The notes under the pieces: generated by a model
Databases searched by the model: none
What the model saw: the letters and a program-made list of their open reading frames with translations, nothing else
Told to the model about the DNA's origin: nothing
Shown: positions 45,082 through 54,125 of the stretch, piece after piece
Numbering within the stretch: the first letter of the stretch is position 1
Layout: the number at the start of each line of letters is the position of its first letter
Source: AC-32 sp963746155
Lineage (GTDB): Bacteria; Actinomycetota; Thermoleophilia; Gaiellales; Gaiellaceae
DNA: 64,000 bases
Reading direction: 5' to 3'
Assembly (NCBI GenBank): GCA_963746155.1
Contig: CAVVAB010000001.1
Coordinates: 124,001 to 188,000, forward strand
Program-made: the position numbers and the translations under genes

Positions 45082-46088
45082 ACCTCGCGACCGACTACAT
45101 GGGCCTCAGGCTGCGGAACCCGCTCGTCGCCTCGGCCTCTCCGCTCTCGCAGGACGCCGAGGGCGTGCGGAGACTCGCCGACGGCGGTGTCGGCGCGATC
45201 GTCATGTACTCGCTCTTCGAAGAGCAGCTGCGCCGCGAGACCGCGCAGAACGCGGAGCTGGTCGACGCGGGCACCGAGAGCTTCGCCGAGTCGCTCTCCT
45301 ACTTCCCGATCACGGCGGACGAGGAGGTTGGGTCGCGGCCCTACTTGAGCCTGCTCGAGCGCGCGGCGGCCGTGGTCGACGTTCCGGTGATCGGCAGCCT
45401 CAACGGAGTCACGCCGGGCGGCTGGATCAACTACGCGCGCGCGATCGAAGAGGCCGGCGCGGCCGGAATCGAGCTGAACATCTACTACCTCCCAGGTGAC
45501 CCCCAGATCGCCGGTCGCGACGTCGAGCAGCGTCACGTCGACGTCCTGACGCGCGTGAAGGAGGCGGTCAACGTGCCCGTGGCGGTCAAGCTGAGCCCGT
45601 ACTTCAGCTCGACCGGCGAGGTGGCGCTGCGGCTGGACGAGGCAGGAGCCGACGCGCTCGTGCTCTTCAACCGATTCCTGCAGCCCGACATCGACCCGGA
45701 CAACCTCGCCGTCGTCCCGAAGGTCGGCCTCTCCAGCCCGGCGGAGGCACGGCTTCCACGGACGTGGATCGCGCTCCTCCACGGACACGTACGCGCGTCA
45801 CTCGCCGCGACGACCGGGGTCGAGGAGTCGATCGACGTCGTCAAGTACCTCCTGGCCGGCGCCGACGTCGTCATGACCGCCTCGGCGCTGATTCGCCATG
45901 GCCCCGAGCATGCCACCGTGCTTCTCGAGGGCCTCGAGGACTGGATGGGTCGCAAGGGCTTCAAGACGGTCGACGAGCTTCGGGGCCTGCTTGCGGTGCC
46001 GCCCGGCGCCGACCAGACGGCGTACGAGCGCGCGGGGTACGTCAGCGCGCTGCGGGAGGCGAACGAGACGACGTTCGGGCCGTGGTGA
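45078..46088 (+). CDS. Dihydroorotate dehydrogenase-like flavoprotein
   Basis: 336 residues, a TIM-barrel FMN protein of the DHOD class 1/PreA neighbourhood: YMGLRLRNPLVASASPLSQD, VPVIGSLNGVTPGGWINYAR, GIELNIYYLPGDPQIAGRDV, VPVAVKLSPYFSSTGEVALR, ADVVMTASALIRHGPEHATV. The usual dihydroorotate active-site Cys/Ser loop is not evident to me, and the context is energy metabolism. A role in pyrimidine synthesis is therefore doubtful; an electron-transfer or reductase role alongside the GltD-like protein and NifJ is more likely. It is the last gene of the operon, starting inside the nifJ end (ATGA-type overlap). Confidence 0.85.
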   Translation: MNLATDYMGLRLRNPLVASASPLSQDAEGVRRLADGGVGAIVMYSLFEEQLRRETAQNAELVDAGTESFAESLSYFPITADEEVGSRPYLSLLERAAAVVDVPVIGSLNGVTPGGWINYARAIEEAGAAGIELNIYYLPGDPQIAGRDVEQRHVDVLTRVKEAVNVPVAVKLSPYFSSTGEVALRLDEAGADALVLFNRFLQPDIDPDNLAVVPKVGLSSPAEARLPRTWIALLHGHVRASLAATTGVEESIDVVKYLLAGADVVMTASALIRHGPEHATVLLEGLEDWMGRKGFKTVDELRGLLAVPPGADQTAYERAGYVSALREANETTFGPW

Positions 46089-46124
46089 GCCCGGGGCCCA
46101 CTGGCACGTAGCCCGTGGTCCATG

Positions 46125-46152
46125 GAAAAGCCCCGCAGATGCGGGGCTTTTC
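46125..46152. terminator. Bidirectional terminator between the oxidoreductase operon and rnpB
   Basis: A perfect 12-bp stem GAAAAGCCCCGC and GCGGGGCTTTTC with loop AGAT. It has T-rich ends in both directions, 37 bases after the DHOD-like stop and 5 bases beyond the rnpB 3' end. Confidence 0.88.
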
Positions 46153-46156
46153 GGTA

Positions 46157-46460
<304 letters not shown>

Positions 46461-46473
<13 letters not shown>

Positions 46474-46673
46474 GAGCCGAATTGTAGCCCCGACTTGGCC
46501 TCCTCGCCGCCCGCCGCGACGTCGAGCCCGCTCCCGCACTCGGGGCAGAAGATCCCGCCCTGCGGCAGGTGCATCACGAACTCGCCGCAGACGAGACACT
46601 CCAGGCTCGCGCCGCGCAGCAGCGCGTTCAGCTCCTGCTCGAGCGTGCGGTTCAACGGCGCGACAGCGGTCAC
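46461..46673 (-). CDS. Small zinc-ribbon protein
   Basis: 70 residues from a GTG start that overlaps the lexA stop (GTGA). The helical N-terminus TAVAPLNRTLEQELNALLRG is followed by a zinc ribbon: CLVCGEFVMHLPQGGIFCPECG, two CxxC knuckles 14 residues apart. It is a possible nucleic-acid or regulatory partner of LexA; the function is unknown. Its last codons overlap the predicted 5' end of rnpB, so the lexA-ribbon transcript runs directly into the RNase P RNA. Confidence 0.75.
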
Positions 46674-47293
46674 AGGCTCCGGAACACCCCCGTCACGATG
46701 CCGAGGATCTCGACGTGGTCGGGGTAGAGCGGCTCGAGCGTGTCGTTCTCCGGCTGCAGCCGGACGCGGCGACCGTCCCGGAAGAAGCGCTTGACCGTTG
46801 CCTCGTCTGCACTTTCGTCGGAACCCGCGAGCGCGACGACGATGTCGCCGTTCTGGGCGCTCTGCGATCGGCGCACGACCAATAGGTCGCCCTCGAGGAT
46901 CCCGGCGTTCACCATCGAGTCGCCCTTGACGCGAAGGAGGAACTCCTCGCCTCCGTGCGCGAGCGGCTCGGGGACGGCGATGTGGTCCTCGACGTTGTCC
47001 TCGGCCAGCAGCGGGCCGCCGGCCGCGATCTCGCCGACAAGCGGTAGGCGGTGGACGTCTGCGGCCCTGGCGGGCTCGGCCTTCGGCTCGCGGCGCAGTT
47101 CGAGCGCGCGCGGCTTGGTCGGGTCGCGCTTGATCAACCCGGCTCGCTCGAGGTTGGCCAGATGCGCGTGCACCGTGGAGGGGGACGCGAGCCCGACTGC
47201 CTCGCCGATCTCGCGGACCGTCGGCGGGTAGCCGTGCTCGTCGACGTACTGGGTCAGGAAGGTCCAGATCTCCTGCTGTCTGCCGGTCAGCAT
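46670..47293 (-). CDS. lexA: SOS repressor LexA
   Basis: 207 residues. The N-terminal winged helix is RQQEIWTFLTQYVDEHGYPP, VREIGEAVGLASPSTVHAHL. The self-cleavage site is LPLVGEIAAGGPLLAED (Ala-Gly bond). The catalytic Ser is in LRVKGDSMVNAGILEGDLLV and the Lys in ADEATVKRFFRDGRRVRLQP. It represses DNA damage genes and is cleaved with RecA filaments. ATG at 47293 is chosen because it directly precedes the HTH and follows GAGGTG. A perfect Gram-positive SOS box lies 29 bases upstream, showing autoregulation. Confidence 0.95.
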   Translation of the reverse strand: MLTGRQQEIWTFLTQYVDEHGYPPTVREIGEAVGLASPSTVHAHLANLERAGLIKRDPTKPRALELRREPKAEPARAADVHRLPLVGEIAAGGPLLAEDNVEDHIAVPEPLAHGGEEFLLRVKGDSMVNAGILEGDLLVVRRSQSAQNGDIVVALAGSDESADEATVKRFFRDGRRVRLQPENDTLEPLYPDHVEILGIVTGVFRSL

Positions 47294-47321
47294 CGAGGCA
47301 CCTCGAGGTCGGGAGCGGGAA

Positions 47322-47335
47322 CGAACATACGTTCG
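47322..47335. promoter_or_regulatory. SOS box (LexA operator)
   Basis: CGAACATACGTTCG is a perfect match to the Gram-positive consensus CGAACRNRYGTTCG, 29 bases upstream of the lexA start. LexA autoregulation of lexA and the zinc-ribbon gene follows. Confidence 0.9.
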
Positions 47336-47366
47336 ACACCGAGGGTAGCCGTCCTCCCGGACGGCG

Positions 47367-48089
47367 TCAAACGGCCCGCGCGCGCTTGGCCGCGCGCAGG
47401 CGCGAGAAGACCTGGTTGAACTCATCCCAGGATGCCCCGAGAACGCTCGCTCGGAGCGGGAAGTCGTCGGGTCGCACCGGAACGCGCAACGACGGCCTGA
47501 CCGGACCCGGGCTCACCCACTCGCGCCCCCACTCGCGGCGAAAGCCGGCCCTGGGCATGGCGTAGACGACACCGTCGGTCCAGCAGCCCGGGTCGGCCGG
47601 GTCGCCGTCGACGGCGAAGAAGTAGAAGCGGCGCAGGCGCGGCGGCCGGCCGACGTGCACGCAGCCCGTGAACAGCGCCTTCGATCGCTCGCGTTCGATG
47701 ACCGCGTAGAACATCGGCCAGATCGCGTCGTCGGATGTGACGACGGCCTCGAGCACCGTGCCCAGGTCATGCGCGGGCCTGGCTTCGAGCACCTCGAGCG
47801 AGGCGTTGTTCGACCCGTGCAGGAGCAGCCCGCGCTGGAGGACGAGATGCGTGAGGAGCTCGTGCACCGGATACGGGCATTCGGCGACCGGGACGGTTCC
47901 GTCGCCCTCCTTCGCGGCCGCGATCAGCTCGTCGAAGACCTTCCGCCTCTCGGGGTCGGCGTTTACCGGCGGGCCCTCGGTGGAGCCGACGAGGTCGATG
48001 CCGAACCGCTCGCCGAGACCCCAGGCAACGGCGCCGAGTCGCATCGCGCGCACCGCCAGGCGGTCACGCAGCGGTCCGGTGCGCTTCAA
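47367..48089 (-). CDS. Conserved protein of unknown function (LHGSN-motif family)
   Basis: About 240 residues. Notable blocks are GIDLVGSTEGPPVNADPERR, LLLHGSNNASLEVLEARPAH, VVTSDDAIWPMFYAVIERER and RRFYFFAVDGDPADPGCWTD. The sequence LHGSN followed by an acidic E-x-R segment recalls ADP-ribosyltransferase-like folds, but I cannot identify the catalytic residues with confidence. The start is uncertain: TTG at 48089, GTG at 48053 and ATG at 48044 are all in frame. It is soluble and lies on the same strand as the VOC gene upstream. Confidence 0.6.
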   Translation of the reverse strand: MKRTGPLRDRLAVRAMRLGAVAWGLGERFGIDLVGSTEGPPVNADPERRKVFDELIAAAKEGDGTVPVAECPYPVHELLTHLVLQRGLLLHGSNNASLEVLEARPAHDLGTVLEAVVTSDDAIWPMFYAVIERERSKALFTGCVHVGRPPRLRRFYFFAVDGDPADPGCWTDGVVYAMPRAGFRREWGREWVSPGPVRPSLRVPVRPDDFPLRASVLGASWDEFNQVFSRLRAAKRARAV

Positions 48090-48108
48090 CGCTCTCGAGC
48101 CGGCCCGT

Positions 48109-48537
48109 TCAATCGGAGAGCTGGATCGCGCCGTCCTCCGCCAGTGTCCAGTGCGGGTTGTGGGCGATCTCCCAGGCATGCCCGTCGGGGTCGGCGAACG
48201 CCCCGGAGTAACCGCCCCAGAACGTCGTGGCCGCCGCGCGCGTGACCGCCGCGCCCGCGCCTTCGGCCTCGTGCATCACCTCGTCGACCTCCTCCGGAGA
48301 GCGGACGTTGTGCGCAAGCGTCACGCCTCCCCAGCCGCCCGAGTCCTCGACGCCGCTGTCCTCGGCGAGCTGCTCGCGACCCCAGAGCGCGACGACCATG
48401 CCGCCGGCCTGGAAGAACACAACGTCGTCCTCGGGCCCGGCGCCGGTCGTCCACCCGAGCGCCTCGTAGAACGCGCGTGCCCGCGCGAGATCCCGGACGC
48501 CGAGCGTGACGAGACTGACGCGCTGCTCCACGGCCAT
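48109..48537 (-). CDS. VOC-family (glyoxalase/dioxygenase fold) protein
   Basis: 142 residues. VSLVTLGVRDLARARAFYEA LGW is the usual first beta-alpha unit. VVFFQAGGMVVALWGREQLA follows, and the C-terminal module is TTFWGGYSGAFADPDGHAWE followed by IAHNPHW, with the metal-ligand Glu in the PDGHAWE motif. The substrate is unknown; this subgroup is often annotated as an uncharacterised glyoxalase. ATG at 48537 directly precedes the first strand. Confidence 0.85.
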   Translation of the reverse strand: MAVEQRVSLVTLGVRDLARARAFYEALGWTTGAGPEDDVVFFQAGGMVVALWGREQLAEDSGVEDSGGWGGVTLAHNVRSPEEVDEVMHEAEGAGAAVTRAAATTFWGGYSGAFADPDGHAWEIAHNPHWTLAEDGAIQLSD

Positions 48538-48563
48538 CAGTCTCGCATCCGCGCAGCAAGAGA

Positions 48564-48649
<86 letters not shown>

Positions 48650-48816
48650 AGCGGCGGTCATTGTAGCCACGCTCCTCACGACCCCCGTCTGAGGCGCCGA
48701 CTCGGCGGCGCCGACCATGGAGGCCGTGCGGGCTCTGCCCGTGCGGCCGTCCGACACGGTTTCTTGGAGAACCGACCTCGGGCCCGATCAGAGGCGAGCC
48801 ACTAAGGTACTCGGTC

Positions 48817-50250
48817 GTGCGAGAGCTTTGCGAGGAGGCGGTGGCGGCGGCTCTCGGCGCGGGGGCGTCCTACGCGGACGCACGGGTGGTCTTCCGGCGC
48901 TCGCAGGTGGTCGGAACCCGCAACCAGCGCGTCGAACGGCTCGACGACGCCGAGAGCGAGGGCATCGGCGTGCGCGTGCTCGTCGAGGGCGCCTGGGGCT
49001 TCGCGTGCGACCGGCGGCTCGACTCCGAGGGTGCACAGGCGACGGCAGCGAAGGCGACCGCGTTCGCGAAGGCGGCGCCCGGCGGGCACCAGCGGGCGCT
49101 CGCGCCGGCCGGGCCTGCGCAGGGCGAGTACCGGACGCCGGTCGAGAAAGATCCGTTCGCGATCTCGCTCGCCGACAAGGCCGAGCTCTGCCTCCGGGCC
49201 GAACGTGCACTGGAGCACGAGGACGTGAAGGTGACGACAGCCTCCGTGCGCGCCCAGCGGGAACAGAAGGTGTTCGTCTCCTCCGAGGGCGCCTCGATCG
49301 AGCAGGAGCTCGTCGAGTGCGGCGGCGGGATCGACGCCTTCGCCACGCGCGAGGGCATCACCCAGATCCGCAGCCATCCGAGCGCACACGGCGGCTCGAG
49401 CTCGCAGGCCGGGTGGGAGTACGTCGAGTCGCTCGCGCTCGAGCGCGAGGCCCCGCGCGTCGCCGAGCAGGCGGCCGCGCTGCTGCGCGCCGATCCGTGC
49501 CCGTCCGGTGTGATGACGGTCGTGATCGACGCCGAGCAGATGCAGCTCCAGACGCACGAGTCGGTCGGCCATCCAACCGAGCTCGACCGCGTCTACGGCA
49601 CCGAGGCCGCCTACGCGGGCACGAGCTTCCTCAGGCCGGAGGATCTCGGCTCGCTTCGCTACGGCTCGGAGCACATGAACATCACCGCCGACTCGACGAC
49701 GCCCGGCGGGCTCGGGACGTTCGGCTTCGACGACGAGGGCGTCGCCGCGGACCGCGAGCCGGTCGTCGCCGAGGGCGTCCTGCGCGGCTTCCTCACGTCG
49801 CGCGAGACCGCGGCGCGGATCGGCAGCGGCGCCGGCGGCTCGATGCGAGCCGACGGCTGGAGCCGGATGCCCCTCGTGCGGATGACGAACCTCCACCTCG
49901 AGCCCGGTGAGGGGTCGCTCGACGAGCTGATCGCCGGCGTCGACGACGGTCTCTTCCTGCAGACGAACAAGAGCTGGTCGATCGACGACAAGCGCCTGAA
50001 CTTCCAGTTCGGGACGCAGATCGCGTGGGAGATCAAGGGCGGCGAGCTCGGCCGCATGCTCCGTGACGCGACGTATACCGGGCAGACGCCCGTCTTCTGG
50101 GGCTCGCTCGACGCGGTCGCCGGACCCGACGAATGGGTGCTGCAGGGCCTGACCAACTGCGGCAAGGGCCAGCCCGGCCAGCACGCGCACGTCTCCCACG
50201 GCGCCTCGCCCGCACGCTTCCGAAACGTCCAGGTCGGCTTCCGGAATTGA
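48817..50250 (+). CDS. tldD: TldD-family metalloprotease subunit
   Basis: 477 residues. The N-terminal PmbA/TldD domain is followed by the metal-binding region MQLQTHESVGHPTELDRVYG, which corresponds to the TldD HExxxH motif. A C-terminal beta-rich part is NKSWSIDDKRLNFQFGTQIA, GKGQPGQHAHVSHGASPARF. TldD forms a heterodimer with TldE/PmbA that degrades unfolded peptides and processes some RiPPs. The GTG start at 48817 suits the family N-terminus. The stop overlaps the TTG start of the next gene. Confidence 0.92.
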   Translation: MRELCEEAVAAALGAGASYADARVVFRRSQVVGTRNQRVERLDDAESEGIGVRVLVEGAWGFACDRRLDSEGAQATAAKATAFAKAAPGGHQRALAPAGPAQGEYRTPVEKDPFAISLADKAELCLRAERALEHEDVKVTTASVRAQREQKVFVSSEGASIEQELVECGGGIDAFATREGITQIRSHPSAHGGSSSQAGWEYVESLALEREAPRVAEQAAALLRADPCPSGVMTVVIDAEQMQLQTHESVGHPTELDRVYGTEAAYAGTSFLRPEDLGSLRYGSEHMNITADSTTPGGLGTFGFDDEGVAADREPVVAEGVLRGFLTSRETAARIGSGAGGSMRADGWSRMPLVRMTNLHLEPGEGSLDELIAGVDDGLFLQTNKSWSIDDKRLNFQFGTQIAWEIKGGELGRMLRDATYTGQTPVFWGSLDAVAGPDEWVLQGLTNCGKGQPGQHAHVSHGASPARFRNVQVGFRN

Positions 50251-51620
50251 GCGAGACGCTCGAGCTGGCCGAGCGGGCCCTGCGCGCGGCTGAGGGCGAC
50301 GAGGCGCTCGCGATCGTCCAGCGCGAGCTGTCCGGGATGGCGCGCTACGCGGGCTCGGAGGTACACCAGCCGACGCTGATCGAGAACGAGGTCGTCGAGC
50401 TCCAGGTCGTGCGCGACGGGCGCCTCGGTCTCGCGTCCGCGAACCGAACCGACGACGAGGGCCTGCGCGCGCTCGCGGCTCGGGCCGCGGAGGCCGCCGA
50501 CAGCGCACCGGCCGACCCCTACTTCCCCGGCCTCGCGCCGAAGAGCGACCCAGCCGCCGTCGACGGCTACGACGCGGCGACGGCCGCGCTGTCAGCCGAG
50601 GAGCAGGCGCACCTTGCAGCGGCCGCGATCGAAGCGTCCGACCTCGACCTCTACGGCTTCTTCACCAGCGGCCTCACCGACGTCGCGCTCGCCTCGACGG
50701 CCGGGCTCTCGCTCTCGCAGTCGATGACGGACGTGGGCGTGCTGGCGCTTGCCGCGGTCGACGGCGCCTCGGGCTACGCGGAGGCGACGTCCTGGCGCGT
50801 CGCCGACGTCGATCCCGCCGCGACCGCCCGTGAGGCGGTCGCCAAGGCCGAACGGACGCGAGGTGCGGCGGAGCTCGAGCCAGGCTCGTACGCGGCGGTG
50901 TTGGAGCCGTACGCCTTCGCCGAGCTGCTCCTCTACTTCGCGTACGACGCGTTCAGCGGCCTGGGGCTCCTCGAGGAGCGGAGCTACGCGTCCGGGCGGA
51001 TCGGCGAGAAGGTCTTCGACGAGCGCTTCTCGCTGGCCGACGACCCGCTCGACGAGAGAGGGCTTCCGAAGGCCTTCGACTTCGAGGGCAGCCCGAAGCG
51101 GCGCGTCGAGCTCGTCTCCGGCGGAGTGCTCGGCGGCGTGCTCTGGGACCGGCGGACCGCGAAGCTCGCCGGCGACGGCCACCAGACGACCGGCAGCGCG
51201 CCCCAATCGCGGCTCCGCCACTGGGGGCCGCTCCCGTACTCGCTCTCGGTCGCGGGCGGCGAGGCAGCCTCGACCGAGGAGCTCGCGGAGCTGGTCGGCG
51301 ACGGGATCTACGTGACCCGCCTTCACTACCTCAGCATCGTCAACCCACGCGACGGCGTGATCACGGGCATGACGCGGGACGGGACGTTCCGGATCCGCGG
51401 CGGGCGGATCGCCGAGCCGCTCGTCAACCTCCGTTTCACCGTCGCCGTGCCCGAGCTCCTCGAGCGGCTCCACGGGCTGACACGCGAGCCGGTGCTCGTG
51501 AACGAGAGCTCCTTCTACGACGAGCGCTACCCGAACGGCGTGCTCGTCCCGGGCGTCGCGACCGCGCGATTCGACGTCACCGGGAACCGGCTCGGGCCCC
51601 GGAGTCTGACCCGCTCGTAG
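50247..51620 (+). CDS. tldE: TldE/PmbA-family metalloprotease subunit
   Basis: 457 residues from a TTG start inside the tldD stop (TTGA). It lacks the metal motif, as expected for the TldE partner: ENEVVELQVVRDGRLGLASA, TDVGVLALAAVDGASGYAEA, AFSGLGLLEERSYASGRIGE, GIYVTRLHYLSIVNPRDGVI, GMTRDGTFRIRGGRIAEPLV. Together with TldD it forms the hexameric-barrel protease pair. No RiPP precursor is evident close by. The 3' end overlaps the convergent lipoprotein gene by 94 bases. Confidence 0.9.
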   Translation: MSETLELAERALRAAEGDEALAIVQRELSGMARYAGSEVHQPTLIENEVVELQVVRDGRLGLASANRTDDEGLRALAARAAEAADSAPADPYFPGLAPKSDPAAVDGYDAATAALSAEEQAHLAAAAIEASDLDLYGFFTSGLTDVALASTAGLSLSQSMTDVGVLALAAVDGASGYAEATSWRVADVDPAATAREAVAKAERTRGAAELEPGSYAAVLEPYAFAELLLYFAYDAFSGLGLLEERSYASGRIGEKVFDERFSLADDPLDERGLPKAFDFEGSPKRRVELVSGGVLGGVLWDRRTAKLAGDGHQTTGSAPQSRLRHWGPLPYSLSVAGGEAASTEELAELVGDGIYVTRLHYLSIVNPRDGVITGMTRDGTFRIRGGRIAEPLVNLRFTVAVPELLERLHGLTREPVLVNESSFYDERYPNGVLVPGVATARFDVTGNRLGPRSLTRS

Positions 51621-52792
51621 TCGACGGCGCCGAGCTCGTCCTCGCTCCAGCCGCGGACGCGCGGGGACACGAGCCTCGCGTCGACCGCCCAGGCGATCGG
51701 GATGACCGGCCTGTCGCGAACGGCGGCGCGGATCGCGTCCTTGCGCGGATAGGCGGCGAGCACGCGTTCGAAGCGCGCGTCCGGCCGGCCGCGGCCGAAG
51801 TACGGGCCGAGGCCGAGGTCGCGCCAGGCGGCGACGAGCAGGCTCGCCCCGTAGGCGCCGTCGGGATCGCCGGGCTCGGCAAAGCGGACTGCCACGCGGG
51901 GCAGCGCCGCGATCTGCTTCCTTGCGGCGCGGGCGGCGACAACGGCGGCCCTGGCGATCTTCTTCCCGGGCCGCTCCTCGAGGCTTGTCGCAGGCGGCGC
52001 CTCGAACTCGGGCACGAGCGCCTGGTAGTCGGCGCGGTCGGCGGTGCCGTCGTAGACGCGCCGCACATTCGGCAGCCGCGCGAGCGCTCCGCCGGGCTCG
52101 GCGGCCACGAGGTCGAGCGCGAGGAGGGGTCGGATGCGGGCGGCCGGCTTCAGCTCCGGGCTGCGGAGCGCGGCCTGGATGTCTCCGAGCGGGACGGGCG
52201 CCTCGTCGAGCTTGCCTCGCCGGAAAAGGCGCTGGGCCGCGTGCGGCTCGAGCTTGCGGAAGACGAGCCGCAGGCCGTTGCGCTCGGCGACGACGCGCTC
52301 CGGGCTCGCGGAGACGAGCCTGAACGGACCGGGGACCCCGGGCGGGGCTGCCGCCACCTCGGTGAGGACGTACGGCAGGTTGCGGTCGGGCTTCGGCAGG
52401 GTAACGACGAGCGTGCGCGGGCTCGGTGTGGCGATCCTCGCGCCCGGGAGCAGGTGGCCGCGTTTGAGCGTTGCCGCGATCGCGCCCGCGTGGACGCAAC
52501 GGAGCCGCCAGGTTCGCCCCTCGCTTCGCCAGCTCGAGCACAGGCCGGGCGTCAGCGCTCCTCTCGCGTCGGTGCGGAGCGGAGTGGAGAAGAGCACCCG
52601 AGCAAGCGCGATCTCGTCGCGGTTCCTCGCTCGGGCCGGGTCGAGAGGCCAGAGCACGTGTGCGAGCCCGATCCGCATGAGGCCGGGAGGGCCGGTCGTC
52701 GGGAGCCGCGGCGCGGTCTGGCTCGTGTTCGAGCCGCAGCCGGCGGCGAGCAGCACGAGCGCGACGAGGGCGGCAGCGCGGCCGCGCGCCAC
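51527..52792 (-). CDS. Lipoprotein resembling a peptide-binding (SBP family 5) protein
   Basis: 421 residues from a GTG start at 52792. Lipoprotein signal: RAAALVALVLLAAGCGSN (lipobox LAAGC). Then come GLAHVLWPLDPARARNRDEI, ALTPGLCSSWRSEGRTWRLR and LLPGARIATPSPRTLVVTLP, a shortened and diverged version of the family 5 solute-binding fold. It is smaller than the usual 530 residues. The last 30 residues overlap the end of tldE and may be altered by an indel. It has no transporter genes next to it, and secG follows within 3 bases of its start. Confidence 0.7.
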   Translation of the reverse strand: MARGRAAALVALVLLAAGCGSNTSQTAPRLPTTGPPGLMRIGLAHVLWPLDPARARNRDEIALARVLFSTPLRTDARGALTPGLCSSWRSEGRTWRLRCVHAGAIAATLKRGHLLPGARIATPSPRTLVVTLPKPDRNLPYVLTEVAAAPPGVPGPFRLVSASPERVVAERNGLRLVFRKLEPHAAQRLFRRGKLDEAPVPLGDIQAALRSPELKPAARIRPLLALDLVAAEPGGALARLPNVRRVYDGTADRADYQALVPEFEAPPATSLEERPGKKIARAAVVAARAARKQIAALPRVAVRFAEPGDPDGAYGASLLVAAWRDLGLGPYFGRGRPDARFERVLAAYPRKDAIRAAVRDRPVIPIAWAVDARLVSPRVRGWSEDELGAVDYERVRLRGPSRFPVTSNRAVATPGTSTPFG

Positions 52793-52794
52793 GA

Positions 52795-53016
52795 CTACGC
52801 GAGCGCGCGGAAGAGCAGGATCGTGTTCGCGACGAAGAGGATCGCGACGAACACCGTCAGCCGGGTCAGGTTGCGCTCGACGATGTGCGTGCCGCCCTGC
52901 GAGGCGGGCGTGAAGCCCATCCCGCCGAAGCCGGCGTCGCGGCCCGAGTGCATGAGGATCAGCACGACGAGCGCAACCGAGAGCAGAACCTGGATGACCG
53001 CGAGAGCCTGTGTCAC
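52795..53016 (-). CDS. secG: Preprotein translocase subunit SecG
   Basis: 73 residues from a GTG start: two helices (ALAVIQVLLSVALVVLILMH and LTVFVAILFVANTILLFRAL) joined by the conserved loop SGRDAGFGGMGFTP with a following SQGG segment. It is the accessory subunit of the SecYEG channel. Its end lies 2 bases from the lipoprotein start and its start lies 32 bases after the glycosyltransferase stop, so the three are probably one transcript. Confidence 0.93.
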   Translation of the reverse strand: MTQALAVIQVLLSVALVVLILMHSGRDAGFGGMGFTPASQGGTHIVERNLTRLTVFVAILFVANTILLFRALA

Positions 53017-53048
53017 GGCGGGCCAGGATACCAGCGGCCAGTTCGGCT

Positions 53049-54039
53049 TCAGCCGCGGCGGACGGCGCGTTCCAGGACGGCCTCGACACGGCGGGCCTGC
53101 TCCTTGACGTCGTGCTGCTCGGCGGCTGCGCGGGCGGCCGGGTTCGGGCACGGGAGCGCGGCGGCGCTCGTGAGCGCGTGGGCGAGCTCGTCGACGTCGA
53201 GCGGATCGACGAGCACGCCTGCCTCGGAAGGCACGAACTCGGGAGGGCCGCCGATCCTGGTCCCGACGACGGAGCGGCCGCAGGCGAGCGCCTCGAGCAG
53301 GGCCTGGCCGAACGGCTCGACGAGGCTCGGCTGGCAGACGACGTGTGCGCGCGCGATCCTCGCCGGGATCTCGTCGTGAGCCACGCTCGGGACGAGCTCG
53401 ACGCGCGCTCGACCCTCGAGGCGCGGGCGAAGCGGCCCGTCGCCGACGAACGTCAACGTCCCGGAGCCGAGGCGCTCGAAGGCGTCCGCGAGGCGCACGA
53501 CGTTCTTCCGCTCGGTCAGCGCGCCGAGGCAGAGGAAGGCCGGGCCGTCGGGCGGCGCGGGCTCGACTCGGAAGCGGTCGAGGTCGACGCCCGAGTCGAT
53601 CACCTCGGTCTTGCCGCGAGCCTCCGGGACCTTCGCCTCGAGCTCGCGGCGGAGGTAGTCGGAGACCGCGATCACCGCCGACGCGCGGCGGACGGTCAGC
53701 GCGGGTGAGCGCCCGAACCCCTGTGATGGCCCCGACGTTCCTGACGTCGCGGCCGTGGGCGGTGACGACGAGCGGCGCTCGCGACGTGAAGCCTGCGGCG
53801 AGCCCGGCGGGGACGAGGAAGTGCGCGTAGACGACGTCCGGGCGGAAGCGTCGCGCGGCGCGGAAGGCGCGGTTCGTCAGCGTCACGTATCGCCGCTTCC
53901 CTCCCGCACGCGTGTCCAGCACGGCGCGCTCGACCTCATGGCCTCGCTCGGCGAGCGAGCGCTCGAGCTGCGCCACGAACACGCCCAGGTCCGGGTCGTC
54001 AGGCCCGGGGTACATCTGCGAGACGAGCAGGATCCGCAC
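53049..54039 (-). CDS. GT4-family glycosyltransferase, one frameshift
   Basis: About 330 residues when joined. The N-terminal GT-B half is MRILLVSQMYPGPDDPDLGV, DVVYAHFLVPAGLAAGF and PLVVTAHGRDVRNVGAITGV. After an indel near 53710 it continues as VRRASAVIAVSDYLRRELEA, with GPAFLCLGALTERKNVVRLA and VVCQPSLVEPFGQALLEALA carrying the EX7E-type donor motif (EPFGQALLE). All blocks are in the right order, so a single base error is the simplest explanation. The acceptor is unknown. ATG at 54039. Confidence 0.82.
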
Positions 54040-54125
54040 GACGCCGAGAAGCTTGACGCTTCGGCCGCGCGCCCGCGAGCCAGGGTCGCTCCCGGCTCAC
54101 AGACGCGCGGCCGTTGCCTCAGCCA

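Noticed and set aside
48817..51620. TldD/TldE with a nearby RiPP precursor
   Set aside because: Short readings around the pair lack a convincing ribosome site plus leader/core pattern. The genes are probably the general protease pair.
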